Assembly: GCA_029778235.1 (NCBI GenBank)
Contig: JAKOQS010000046.1
Location: 1-42,481, forward strand
Direction: 5' to 3'
DNA length: 42,481 bases
Origin: Chloroflexota bacterium
GTDB taxonomy: Bacteria > Chloroflexota > Limnocylindria > Limnocylindrales > CSP1-4
Under the pieces are notes generated by a model that worked only from the letters and a program-made list of their open reading frames with translations, was not told the DNA's origin and searched no databases. The translations under genes and the position numbers were made by a program. Shown here piece by piece: positions 1-10,600 of this stretch (positions are counted from its first letter, which is position 1; the number at the start of each line of letters is the position of its first letter).

Positions 1-3287
<3,287 letters not shown>

Positions 3288-3296
3288 AGCCGTCTC

Positions 3297-3364
3297 CCGG
3301 CTGTGGCGCCGCGGTGCGTGGCGGCCGCGCCCGGCTGTCGCGCCGCGGCGCGTGACGGCCGCGC
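3297..3364. repeat. Two tandem copies of a 34-bp unit
   Basis: Bases 3297-3330 and 3331-3364 are directly adjacent 34-base copies that differ at three positions (31/34 identical). Each begins CCGGCTGT and ends GGCGGCCGCGC. They fill the gap between the converging YwiC-like and PAC2 genes. Each copy contains self-complementary GCGGCCGC, so the array may act as a weak bidirectional terminator. It may also simply be a recent slippage duplication. Confidence 0.8.
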
Positions 3365-3438
3365 CGGTGCCCGTCGGCCGTCCCCGTGACCCGGCCCTGC
3401 ACCGGCCCCGGTGCGCGCCGCCGTTCGCGGCCGGGGCC

Positions 3439-4302
3439 TCAGTTGGGCAGGTTGCCGCCGCCCTGGCTGCGGAGGAAGCGCTCGATCTCGCCGATGAGGT
3501 CGCCGGTGGTGGGACCGGCGGTCTCGTCCGCCGCGACCTCCAGGCGCTCCACGTAGGTGCGCGTCGCATCGTCCACCGCGACGGCCGCATCGAGCCGGCT
3601 GCGGACCGTCCGCGCCTCCTCCTCGAGGTCGTCCATCGCCAGCTCGCCGCCCAGCCGCCGCCCGACGGCGCGGATCAGGGCGATCGACGCCTCCGGGTAC
3701 GGGCCGGAGACGTAGTGGGGCACCTGCGCGAAGATCCCCAGCGCCGGGATCCCTGCCCCGGACACCGCCTTGTCGATGACCGAGATGGCCGCCGCGGGGA
3801 CCCGCAGGACACCGGGCGGGCCGGGCGCCGCCTCACCGCGCAGGAGCCCGGCGCGCGACTCGGTGCCCAGGAGGGGGACCGGCCGCGTGTGCGGGACGCC
3901 GGCCGGGATGGCGCCGAGGCTGATCCACTCCGCGACGCCGAGGTCGCGTGCGAGCGCGACGAGGTCGGCGCACAGCGCGTGCCAGCGGAAGTCCGGCTCC
4001 GGTCCGCTCAGGACGAGCACGTCCCGCGACCCGACCCGCCCGCGGCGGAGCCGCAGCTCCGGCCACGAGAGGTCGCCGGGCCGGCCGTCCACGATCTCCA
4101 GCGTCGGGCGCCGCGCCCGGTAGTCGTAGAGGGCGTCGGCGTCGAATGTCGCGACGAGCCCGCCGTCGCCGGCGAGGTGATCGGCCGCCGCCGTGGCGGC
4201 GGACCCGGCGTCCACCCACCCGTCGAAAGCGGCGATGAGGGTCGGCTCGACGAGCGCCGGCTCCGGTGATCCGTCGCCGCGCTCCAGGCGGTACAGCGTC
4301 AT
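3439..4302 (-). CDS. PAC2 family protein
   Basis: A 287-residue cytoplasmic protein of the PAC2 (proteasome assembly chaperone 2-like) family, which is widespread in archaea, actinobacteria and some Chloroflexota. Family features seen are an N-terminal segment IAAFDGWVDAGSAA, a central DVLVLSGPEPD, LGAIPAGVPHTRP, and GIFAQVPHYVSGPYPEAS, followed by a C-terminal charged helix with LIGEIERFLRSQ. Bacterial members are linked by homology to proteasome assembly, but their function is unproven and no proteasome gene lies in this window. The chosen ATG at 4302 follows a TATGCT hexamer by six bases with no Shine-Dalgarno, consistent with a leaderless message. It faces the convergent YwiC-like gene and diverges from the flavodoxin gene. 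Confidence 0.82.
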   Translation of the reverse strand: MTLYRLERGDGSPEPALVEPTLIAAFDGWVDAGSAATAAADHLAGDGGLVATFDADALYDYRARRPTLEIVDGRPGDLSWPELRLRRGRVGSRDVLVLSGPEPDFRWHALCADLVALARDLGVAEWISLGAIPAGVPHTRPVPLLGTESRAGLLRGEAAPGPPGVLRVPAAAISVIDKAVSGAGIPALGIFAQVPHYVSGPYPEASIALIRAVGRRLGGELAMDDLEEEARTVRSRLDAAVAVDDATRTYVERLEVAADETAGPTTGDLIGEIERFLRSQGGGNLPN

Positions 4303-4308
4303 GCCTGC

Positions 4309-4314
4309 AGCATA
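4309..4314 (-). promoter_or_regulatory. Candidate -10 box (TATGCT) of PAC2 gene
   Basis: Read on the minus strand the hexamer is TATGCT (TANNNT consensus), and six bases separate it from the ATG at 4302. This spacing would place the transcription start at the start codon itself. No convincing -35 box is visible. Nothing resembling a ribosome-binding site precedes the ATG. Confidence 0.45.
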
Positions 4315-4550
4315 CGGGAGGCGGGCGGTCGGCAGCCGGATCGCACTCGTTCGCGCCCCCGCCACGCATGCGCACCCGGCCGGCCGGCCGATGGTCCCGC
4401 TCACCGACGCCATCCGGCCCTTCGTCCGGAGGCGCCGCGTCGGGCACGGTGGTCCACGCTGGGGCGACCTCGTCGCCTGGCCGTGCGGCCGTGCGGCCTG
4501 CCTGGCCCGCAGCGGGCGACGGGCGGCGTCCGGCAGCGAAGGAGGAGTGG

Positions 4551-5096
4551 ATGCGGGTCCTGGTGAGCGCCGCGTCGCGGCACGGGTCCACGGCGGAGAT
4601 GGCGGCGGAGATCGCGTCCGTCCTCGCCGAGGCCGGGATCGACCCGGTCGTCGCGCCGCCGGATGACGTCCACTCGCTCGACGGGTTCGATGCCGCCGTG
4701 ATCGGGAGCGCCATCTACGTGGGTCACTGGCTCGCGCCCGCCCGCGACCTCGTCGAGCGGCTGTTGCCGGAGCTCGCGGAGCGCCCGGTCTGGTTCTTCT
4801 CCAGCGGCCCGGTCGGCGATCCGCCCGCGCCGATCGAGGAGCCGGAGGACGTCGCCGAGCTCGCCGCGCAGGCGCGGGCACGGGGCCACCAGGTCTTCGC
4901 CGGCCGGATCGACCGGCAGCAGCTCGGCCTCGGCGAGAAGGTGATCATGGCCGCGCTGCGGGTGCCCGAAGGGGATTACCGGCCGTGGACGGACGTGCGC
5001 ACGTGGTCAGAGGGGATCGCCCGCGCGCTGACGGAGGAGAAGGGCGCCGTGCCCGGCGCCGAGGCGGGCAATGGCCCGCAGGGAGAGACGGCATGA
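4551..5096 (+). CDS. Flavodoxin-domain protein (protoporphyrinogen oxidase HemG-like fold)
   Basis: A 181-residue flavodoxin-fold protein expected to bind FMN. The N-terminal strand and phosphate loop read LVSAASRHGSTAEMA, followed by AVIGSAIYVGHW around the second FMN loop and PVWFFSSGPVGDP further on. This order matches menaquinone-dependent protoporphyrinogen oxidase (HemG) and the broader 'flavodoxin domain' group. Without heme genes nearby the narrower name is not justified. Start ATG 4551 is preceded by GGAGGAG seven bases upstream. Its stop overlaps the next start (ATGA at 5093-5096), so it forms a two-gene unit with the CoA-binding protein. Low-potential electron transfer would suit an organism with PFOR, but that is inference. 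Confidence 0.8.
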   Translation: MRVLVSAASRHGSTAEMAAEIASVLAEAGIDPVVAPPDDVHSLDGFDAAVIGSAIYVGHWLAPARDLVERLLPELAERPVWFFSSGPVGDPPAPIEEPEDVAELAAQARARGHQVFAGRIDRQQLGLGEKVIMAALRVPEGDYRPWTDVRTWSEGIARALTEEKGAVPGAEAGNGPQGETA

Positions 5097-5569
5097 CCTC
5101 GATCGCGGACGCCGCAACGGAGTTCCTCTCGCACGATCGCATCGCCGTCGCGGGTGTCTCCCGCAAGGCCGCCGGTCACGGGGGGAACGTCGTGTACGTG
5201 CGACTCCGGGACCGTGGCTACACGGTCTTCGCGGTCAACCCCAACGCCGAGACTGTCGAAGGGGACCGGTGCTACCCGGACCTCGCGTCGATCCCGGGCG
5301 GCGTGGACGGGGTCGTCATCGCCACGCGTCCCGAGGCGGCCGCCGGCCTCGTGGAGGAGTGCGCGCGACTCGGGATCGACAGGGTCTGGATGCACCGATC
5401 GTTCGGCGGCGGCAGCGTCTCCGACGACGCGGTGGCCCTCGCGAGGAAGAGCGGGATCACGGTCATCCCGGGCGGATGCCCGCTCATGTTCGGGAAGGCC
5501 TCGGACGGAGGCCACCGGTTCATGTGCTGGTTCGGCAAGCTCATGGGGAGCGTGCCCCGCTCCGTCTGA
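5093..5569 (+). CDS. CoA-binding domain protein (YccU-like)
   Basis: A 158-residue single-domain Rossmann protein of the CoA_binding family, like the nucleotide-binding domain of succinyl-CoA synthetase alpha subunits. Visible features are IAVAGVSRKAAGHGG (glycine loop), YTVFAVNPNAETVEG, VDGVVIATRPEAA, and WMHRSFGGGSVSDDAV with a C-terminal VIPGGCPLMFG. Such stand-alone proteins bind CoA, but their physiological role is unknown. ATG 5093 overlaps the flavodoxin stop by four bases and GGGAGAGA precedes it. Two large ligases with the same domain are found at 28851-35205, but they belong to a different unit. Confidence 0.85.
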   Translation: MTSIADAATEFLSHDRIAVAGVSRKAAGHGGNVVYVRLRDRGYTVFAVNPNAETVEGDRCYPDLASIPGGVDGVVIATRPEAAAGLVEECARLGIDRVWMHRSFGGGSVSDDAVALARKSGITVIPGGCPLMFGKASDGGHRFMCWFGKLMGSVPRSV

Positions 5570-5679
5570 TCGGCGACCCTTCCGCGGCGCCCGTCGGCGC
5601 GGTCGACGCTCGCGCCGGCCCGGCGGCCGCCCGCCGCCGTGGACCCGGCGTCGCCGGTCGCTCCGTCGGCCGCGAGGGC

Positions 5680-6111
5680 TCAGGTCGTCTTGGGCTTCTC
5701 CTCGCCGGCCGCACGCCATGCCCGGATGAACCACGCCCCGCCCCTGCCGAGGACGTAGCCGATGCTCACCGGGGCGAGGAACCAGATCGTCGCGATCGTC
5801 CCGGTGACCGGATCGACCGGGAGGAGCGTCCCACCCAGGTAGGTCAGGACGAAGATCAGCACCATCCCGATGATCACGCCGACGAACACCCAGACGTAGC
5901 CCCACAGGCCGCGAGTGAGCGCGGCCGCGACGACGCCCGCCGCGATCAGGATGGGCGGCGAGACGAGGACGCCGTTCATCGCGCATTGCGCGTTGAAGCC
6001 TTCCGTGGCACAGCCGAGGAGCGCGCCGCCGAAGAGCGCGAGCGGGCATGCGACGGCCGCGACGAGGATCGCGACCAGGTCGCGGACGATCTCCGCTCGT
6101 TCGTGCGTCAT
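5680..6111 (-). CDS. Small four-helix membrane protein, unknown function
   Basis: A 143-residue protein with about four hydrophobic helices (roughly residues 9-30, 46-65, 68-95 and 105-125) and a short basic/acidic C-terminus ending EEKPKTT. The N-terminus MTHERAEIVRD is cytosolic in style and there is no signal peptidase site. Two cysteines (GCATEGFNAQC) lie in the first predicted loop and could form a disulphide if that loop is extracytoplasmic. No family was recognised. Start ATG 6111 is supported by AGGAGG nine bases upstream; the upstream in-frame Met codons lack this. It converges with the CoA-binding gene and diverges from the dioxygenase gene. Confidence 0.72.
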   Translation of the reverse strand: MTHERAEIVRDLVAILVAAVACPLALFGGALLGCATEGFNAQCAMNGVLVSPPILIAAGVVAAALTRGLWGYVWVFVGVIIGMVLIFVLTYLGGTLLPVDPVTGTIATIWFLAPVSIGYVLGRGGAWFIRAWRAAGEEKPKTT

Positions 6112-6241
6112 CGGGTGACCTCCTGCCGCGGATGATGCATGAGTGCGGCGGTGCGTGGAAGCCCGTTCCGCATCGTCGCCTCGCAGTGTCGTACCCTGAC
6201 GACGCCGTCCCCGCGGCCAGCGTCCAGCCTCGGAGCCGTCG

Positions 6242-7096
6242 ATGACCGATCCGTTCGCCCCCGTGACGACCCCCCCATCCACCGTCGCGTCGCCGGCCCC
6301 GGCCTCGCCGACGGGCCCGGATGGACGCATGCCGGCGCTCTACCTGGGCCACGGCGCACCGCCGCTCCTGGAGGAGCCGCAGTGGATGGCGGAGCTCGCG
6401 AGGTGGTCCGCCGGGCTGCCGCGCCCGTCGTCCATCCTCATCGTGAGCGCCCACTGGGAGTCGGCGCCGATGACGCTCGGCGCCACCACCCGTGTCCCGC
6501 TCGTGTACGACTTCTACGGCTTCCCGCGCCACTACTACGCGCTGCGCTACGACAGCCCCGGGGCGCCCGGGCTCGCCGAGCGCGTGCGCCGGCTGATGCC
6601 CGCGACGGAGCCGGTCGCGGAGGACCCCGGGCGCGGCCTGGACCACGGCGCGTGGGTCCCGCTCATGGCGATGTATCCCGACGCGGCGATCCCCGTCCTC
6701 CAGGTCTCGATGCCGGACCTGGACCCGGCCCACCTGTTCGACGTCGGGCGCCGCCTGACACCTCTCCGGGATGAGGGCGTGCTGATCGTGGGCAGCGGCT
6801 TCATGACCCACGGCCTCCCGTTCATCCACGCGTACATGGGCCACCTGGGCGTGGCCCCGGCATGGTCGGTCGAGTTCGACGGGTGGGCCGCGGAGGCGCT
6901 CGGGCGCGGCGACCTGGACGCCCTGTTCGCCTTCCGGGAGAAGGCGCCGGGGATGCCCTACGCGCACCCGACGGTCGAGCACTTCGCACCTCTCTTCGTG
7001 GCGCTCGGGGCGGCGACGGAGCCGGACGCCCCGCCCGAGACGCGGATCGACGGCTTCTGGTGGGGGCTGTCGAAGCGGGCGATCGAGCTCGGCTGA
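6242..7096 (+). CDS. LigB/DODA-type class III extradiol dioxygenase
   Basis: A 284-residue member of the LigB superfamily, closest in motif layout to 4,5-DOPA dioxygenase-like YgiD/ZupT-neighbour proteins. These are non-heme iron or zinc enzymes acting on catechols. Visible motifs are LYLGHGAPP (first metal His), ILIVSAHWES (second His), YDFYGFPRHYYALRYDSPG, the catalytic-region LDHGAWVPLMAMYPDA, and GSGFMTHGLPF. The family often carries out ring opening of DOPA-like phenols, but many bacterial copies have unknown substrates. The first 30 residues are Pro/Ala-rich and precede the domain. The real start could therefore be the internal Met near 6329. A weak AGCCTCGGAG lies before the first ATG. 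No aromatic-degradation partners are adjacent. Confidence 0.85.
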   Translation: MTDPFAPVTTPPSTVASPAPASPTGPDGRMPALYLGHGAPPLLEEPQWMAELARWSAGLPRPSSILIVSAHWESAPMTLGATTRVPLVYDFYGFPRHYYALRYDSPGAPGLAERVRRLMPATEPVAEDPGRGLDHGAWVPLMAMYPDAAIPVLQVSMPDLDPAHLFDVGRRLTPLRDEGVLIVGSGFMTHGLPFIHAYMGHLGVAPAWSVEFDGWAAEALGRGDLDALFAFREKAPGMPYAHPTVEHFAPLFVALGAATEPDAPPETRIDGFWWGLSKRAIELG

Positions 7097-7171
7097 GCGC
7101 ACGGAACCGCGGCCGCCGTTCCCGCGTCCGGAGCCCGGCGGCGGTCGCCGCCCACACGGATCGAGGCAGAC

Positions 7172-7645
7172 GTGAACCGCATGCTGACGCTCATCCCCAT
7201 CCTCGCGGTCGCGCTCGCCGGCTGCACCACGTCCGGTGGCGCGGGGACGCCGGCGGGGACGCCGCCACCGGCGACGGACCAGCCGACCGCGGTGCCCACC
7301 GAGGCCGCGCCCGTTCGCCTGGACGCATCCGCGAACGGGACCACCGTGACCGTCGCGCCGGGGACCCCCATCGTCATCACGCTGGCCGCGAACCCCACGA
7401 CCGGCTACAGCTGGACCGTCACGAGCCTTCCCGACCCCGCCGCCGTCGCGCTCGACTCGCCGCCCGAGGGGGTCTACGTGGCGACGCCGGTCGCGTCCGC
7501 GGTCGTGGGCTCCGGCGGCGCCCAGACCTGGGACCTCCATGCGACGCAGGCCGGCACCACGTCCATCCAGCTCGCGTACGCCCGCCCCTGGGAGTCCGGC
7601 ACGCCGCCCGTCGAGACGTTCTCCGTCACCTTCGTCGTGGCCTGA
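7172..7645 (+). CDS. Chagasin-like (I42) cysteine-protease inhibitor, lipoprotein
   Basis: A 157-residue secreted lipoprotein. The N-terminus is a lipoprotein signal with lipobox LAGC (Cys about residue 17), followed by a Thr/Pro/Gly-rich linker. The C-terminal domain shows the three inhibitory loops that define family I42: NPTTGYSW, GSGGAQTW and RPWE. Such inhibitors occlude papain-like cysteine proteases. In bacteria they are thought to protect the producer or block host/predator enzymes. GTG at 7172 is used, with ATG at 7181 as an alternative. Its stop abuts the stop of the convergent ybaK-like gene with no intervening base. No cysteine protease gene is in the window. Confidence 0.85.
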   Translation: MNRMLTLIPILAVALAGCTTSGGAGTPAGTPPPATDQPTAVPTEAAPVRLDASANGTTVTVAPGTPIVITLAANPTTGYSWTVTSLPDPAAVALDSPPEGVYVATPVASAVVGSGGAQTWDLHATQAGTTSIQLAYARPWESGTPPVETFSVTFVVA

Positions 7646-8137
7646 TCACTCGGCCGGCCGGGCGAGACCCTCGATCACTTCGACGCCGGCGATCGTCAGC
7701 AGGATCGCCGGCGGGGCGAGGACCTTCCACGAGCGGCTGCCGCCCCCGAGGACGATCCGTTCGCGCTCCATGACGGCAGCGTCCACGAGGATCGGCAGCC
7801 CGGCCGGCAGCCCGAACACGGTGACCCCGCCGATCTCGTGGCCCGTGAGATCGCGCGTCTCCTCCGCCGAGGCGAACGAGGCCTTGCGCGTCCCCAGTCT
7901 CCCGCGCACGGCGCGGTTCACGTCAAGACGGTGCGTGGCGAGGACGACGCACGCCGCGTAGACCGGCGGGGTGCTCTTGCCCGCGACGAGGATCGTGTTG
8001 GCCGAATCGGCGAGCGCGAACCCGTAGGCCGCGCAGAAGGCCGCCGTGTCCGCGAGCGCGGGGTCGCAGGCGAACAGCTCGTGCTCCCCGCGACCGGCCA
8101 GCGCCGCCTCGAGCGTCTCGCGTGCCGCGTCAGGCAT
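7646..8137 (-). CDS. YbaK/EbsC-type aminoacyl-tRNA deacylase
   Basis: A 163-residue single YbaK-domain protein. Such proteins hydrolyse mischarged tRNAs (for example Cys-tRNA-Pro) in trans. Seen are [53 protein letters not shown] and a C-terminal [13 protein letters not shown], the usual order of YbaK domains. The exact tRNA specificity cannot be assigned. ATG 8137 lies inside the end of the LLM oxidoreductase gene (8-base overlap), so the pair is probably one transcript with translational coupling. Confidence 0.85.
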   Translation of the reverse strand: MPDAARETLEAALAGRGEHELFACDPALADTAAFCAAYGFALADSANTILVAGKSTPPVYAACVVLATHRLDVNRAVRGRLGTRKASFASAEETRDLTGHEIGGVTVFGLPAGLPILVDAAVMERERIVLGGGSRSWKVLAPPAILLTIAGVEVIEGLARPAE

Positions 8138-9230
8138 CGGCTACCTCGCCCGCGTCCGGTCCGTGCGCCGCCGCGCTTCCGGCGCGCGCAGCGCCGCCAT
8201 CCCCGGCCCCGAGGGCGCGCCGGACGGCAGGGGCGACCTCCGTCCCCAGGAGCTCGATCGAGCGCATCACCTTCGCGTGCGGCATCCCGCCCCCGATCAC
8301 CTGGAGCAGGAACCGGTCGTGGCCGAAGATCGAATGCTGGAAGAGGATCTTGTCCACGATCTCCTGCGGGCTCCCGACGAAGTCGGCGCCGCGGAGCGTG
8401 CGCGACGCGTCGAACGCGGCCCGGTCCATCGGCGAGAAGCCGCGCTCGCGGGCGATCCGGTTCATCATCGCGGCGAGGGGCGGGAACGCGTCGTCCGCGG
8501 CCTGCTGCGACGTGTCGCCGACGAGGCCGTGCGAGTTGATGCTCACCGGGGGCGGCGAGGCGAAGCCGGCGGCCCGCGCCGCTTCCCCGTGGAGCTCGAC
8601 GAGCGGGGCGAACCGCTCCGGCAGCCCCCCGATGATCGCCACGGCCATCGGCAGGCCGAGGGATCCCGCGCGAACGGCCGAGGCCGGAGTTCCCCCCACC
8701 GCCACCCAGACCGGGAGCGGATCCTGTACCGGTCGGGGGTAGACGCCGCGATCGTCGATCGCGGCGCGGTGGCGCCCCTGCCAGGTGATCCGGTCGGACG
8801 CGCGCAGGCGGAGGAGCAGATCGAGCTTCTCGTCGAACAGCGCGTCGTACTCGCGCAGGTCATACCCGAACAGCGGGAACGACTCGATGAAGGACCCGCG
8901 CCCGGCCATGATCTCGGCCCGTCCGCCGGAGATGAGGTCCAGCGTCGCGAACTGCTGGAAGACCCGGACCGGGTCGTCCGAGCTGATCACGCTGACCGCG
9001 CTGGTCAGGCGGATCCGGGTCGTTCGCGTCGCGGCTGCGGCGAGCACGACCGCCGGGGCCGAGACGACGAAGTCCGGCCGATGGTGCTCGCCGACCCCGA
9101 AGACGTCGAGGCCGACCTGGTCGGCCAGCACGATCTCCTCGAGGAGCTCGGATACCCGCGTTGGATGGTCCGCCCGACCCGTGAGCGGGTCCGGCACGAG
9201 GTCGCCGAAGGTGTAGACGCCGATCTGCAT
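8130..9230 (-). CDS. LLM-class flavin-dependent oxidoreductase (YhbW-like)
   Basis: A 366-residue luciferase-like monooxygenase-fold protein (TIM barrel using FMN or F420). Typical elements are the N-terminal [53 protein letters not shown] and [14 protein letters not shown]. Length and motif order fit the YhbW/alkanal-monooxygenase-like subgroup. The substrate is unknown. The ATG at 9230 has no Shine-Dalgarno but sits six bases after a CATACT hexamer, suggesting a leaderless message. The gene overlaps the downstream YbaK-type gene. Confidence 0.85.
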   Translation of the reverse strand: MQIGVYTFGDLVPDPLTGRADHPTRVSELLEEIVLADQVGLDVFGVGEHHRPDFVVSAPAVVLAAAATRTTRIRLTSAVSVISSDDPVRVFQQFATLDLISGGRAEIMAGRGSFIESFPLFGYDLREYDALFDEKLDLLLRLRASDRITWQGRHRAAIDDRGVYPRPVQDPLPVWVAVGGTPASAVRAGSLGLPMAVAIIGGLPERFAPLVELHGEAARAAGFASPPPVSINSHGLVGDTSQQAADDAFPPLAAMMNRIARERGFSPMDRAAFDASRTLRGADFVGSPQEIVDKILFQHSIFGHDRFLLQVIGGGMPHAKVMRSIELLGTEVAPAVRRALGAGDGGAARAGSAAAHGPDAGEVADA

Positions 9231-9236
9231 CGGCGC

Positions 9237-9242
9237 AGTATG
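9237..9242 (-). promoter_or_regulatory. Candidate -10 box (CATACT) of LLM gene
   Basis: On the minus strand CATACT lies exactly six bases upstream of the ATG at 9230, as in three other genes here. No -35 match and no ribosome-binding site are seen. The assignment rests on spacing and recurrence. Confidence 0.38.
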
Positions 9243-9353
9243 CCCGCGGGAGCGACCCGACGGCGTCGCGGTGGGTCCGGACCCGCCGCGGTCCCGGGGC
9301 GGCCCGGATCGTGGCGGACGCGGACGGCCTGTCGGACCGGGCTGCCGCCGGGA

Positions 9354-9584
9354 CTACGCCTCGGCGGGCTCGGCGACGGGCTCGGCGCGCACGACCGACG
9401 CGAATCCCGCCGCCCGATGCGACGAGTCGCAGAACGGCTTCTGCTGCGACATCCCGCATCGACAGAGGAAGAGCGGCTGCCCCTCCGTGACGGGGATCTT
9501 GTTCCCCTCGCCGTCGAGCAGGACGACCGGCCCCTCGACCTTCAGGTTCCCGTTGTCGCGGACCCGGATGGTGACCTCGCTCAT
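9354..9584 (-). CDS. CDGSH-type iron-sulfur domain protein
   Basis: A 76-residue protein with one CDGSH domain, expected to bind a 2Fe-2S cluster through three Cys and one His. The motif reads CRCGMSQQKPFCDSSH, so it fits C-x-C-x2-S-x3-P-x-C-D-x2-H with Ser in place of the usual Gly. Upstream residues GNLKVEGPVVLLDGEG form the typical beta-strand lead-in. The Ala/Glu-rich tail has no known role. Start ATG 9584 is preceded by AGGAGG seven bases upstream. A longer frame upstream is a GC-driven extension. Function (redox or Fe-S transfer) is not established for bacterial members. Confidence 0.88.
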   Translation of the reverse strand: MSEVTIRVRDNGNLKVEGPVVLLDGEGNKIPVTEGQPLFLCRCGMSQQKPFCDSSHRAAGFASVVRAEPVAEPAEA

Positions 9585-9738
9585 GGATCCCTCCTGGTGG
9601 TTCGTGCCGGGGCGCGGGCACATCGTCTCAGGTGACGTTCGCGCTGGCCGGGCCTCCGGATGCACACCAGTCACCCGTGGTGCCGGTCGCGAGGGAGCGC
9701 GGCGCGCGGCGGCACGCCCGAGCGGTCGCACGGGCGGT

Positions 9739-9763
9739 AATTCATCGGGTGTAGAATTCATCG
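9739..9763 (+). promoter_or_regulatory. Promoter with direct repeat upstream of ABC export operon
   Basis: A TAGAAT -10 box at 9752-9757 lies in the most AT-rich stretch of this gap, about 63 bases before the ABC ATPase start. The nine-base word AATTCATCG occurs twice, at 9739-9747 and 9755-9763, 16 bases apart, and the second copy overlaps the -10. No good -35 match is seen. Because the operon ends with a TetR-family gene, the repeats are a plausible operator, but typical TetR sites are inverted repeats. Confidence 0.45.
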
Positions 9764-9820
9764 ACCGGTGCCCGGCGCCACCCCGACGACCGGGCGGGAC
9801 CACACGGAAGGCGGCGCACG

Positions 9821-10600
9821 ATGCCCATGGACGCCCCTCCCGCCGGGACGGCGGCCCCGGCGATCCGGGCGGTCGGCCTGCAGAAGTCGTTCGGTCCCCT
9901 CCGCGCGGTCGACGACGTGACGTTCGACCTCGCCCCGGGCCGGATCTACGGCCTGCTGGGGCCCAACGGCTCCGGGAAGACGACGCTGATCCGGCTCCTC
10001 ACCGGCCTCGCCCGCGCGACGGCGGGCACGGCCGAGGTCCTGGGGGCGCGCATGCCGTCGCGCGACATGCTCGCCCGGATCGGCTACATGACGCAGAGCG
10101 ACGGGGTCTACCCGACCCTGTCGGTCGGCGAGAACGCGCGGTTCTTCGCCTCGATGTACGGGGTCTCCGGCGACGCCGCGGTCGAGGAGGCCCTGCGGAT
10201 CGTGGACCTGGCCGACAGGCGCTCGACGGTCACCGGCACGCTCTCGGGCGGCCAGAGGCGCCGGCTCTCGCTGGCCTGCGCGATCATCCACCGGCCGCCG
10301 GTGATCTTCCTCGACGAGCCGACGGTCGGGGTGGACCCGCTCCTGCGCGTCCAGTTCTGGGGGTACTTCCGCTCGCTCGCCCAGGCCGGCGCCACCATCG
10401 TCGTCTCGAGCCACGTGATGGACGAGGCGGACCGCTGCGACGAGCTGCTGTTCGTCCGGGCAGGCAGGATCATCGCGCGGGGCAGTGGCCGGGAGCTCAG
10501 GGATCGCGCCGGGACGGCCGCCCTCGAGGACGCGTTCGTGCGGTTCGCCGGCGACACGGTCGACTCCGGCGACGCGAGCGACGCGGGAGGTCCCCGATGA
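9821..10600 (+). CDS. ABC transporter ATP-binding protein (DrrA-like exporter)
   Basis: A 259-residue cytoplasmic ATPase for an ABC-2 type exporter. Walker A is GPNGSGKT (residues 47-54), Q-loop Gln about 92, signature LSGGQ (141-145), Walker B VIFLDEP (161-167), and the H-loop His lies in VVSSHVMDEADRC. The arrangement fits DrrA/CcmA-like drug or lipid exporters. The substrate is unknown. Start ATG 9821 follows GGAAGG; a second Met two codons later is possible. The TGA overlaps the permease ATG (10597-10600). Confidence 0.93.
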   Translation: MPMDAPPAGTAAPAIRAVGLQKSFGPLRAVDDVTFDLAPGRIYGLLGPNGSGKTTLIRLLTGLARATAGTAEVLGARMPSRDMLARIGYMTQSDGVYPTLSVGENARFFASMYGVSGDAAVEEALRIVDLADRRSTVTGTLSGGQRRRLSLACAIIHRPPVIFLDEPTVGVDPLLRVQFWGYFRSLAQAGATIVVSSHVMDEADRCDELLFVRAGRIIARGSGRELRDRAGTAALEDAFVRFAGDTVDSGDASDAGGPR

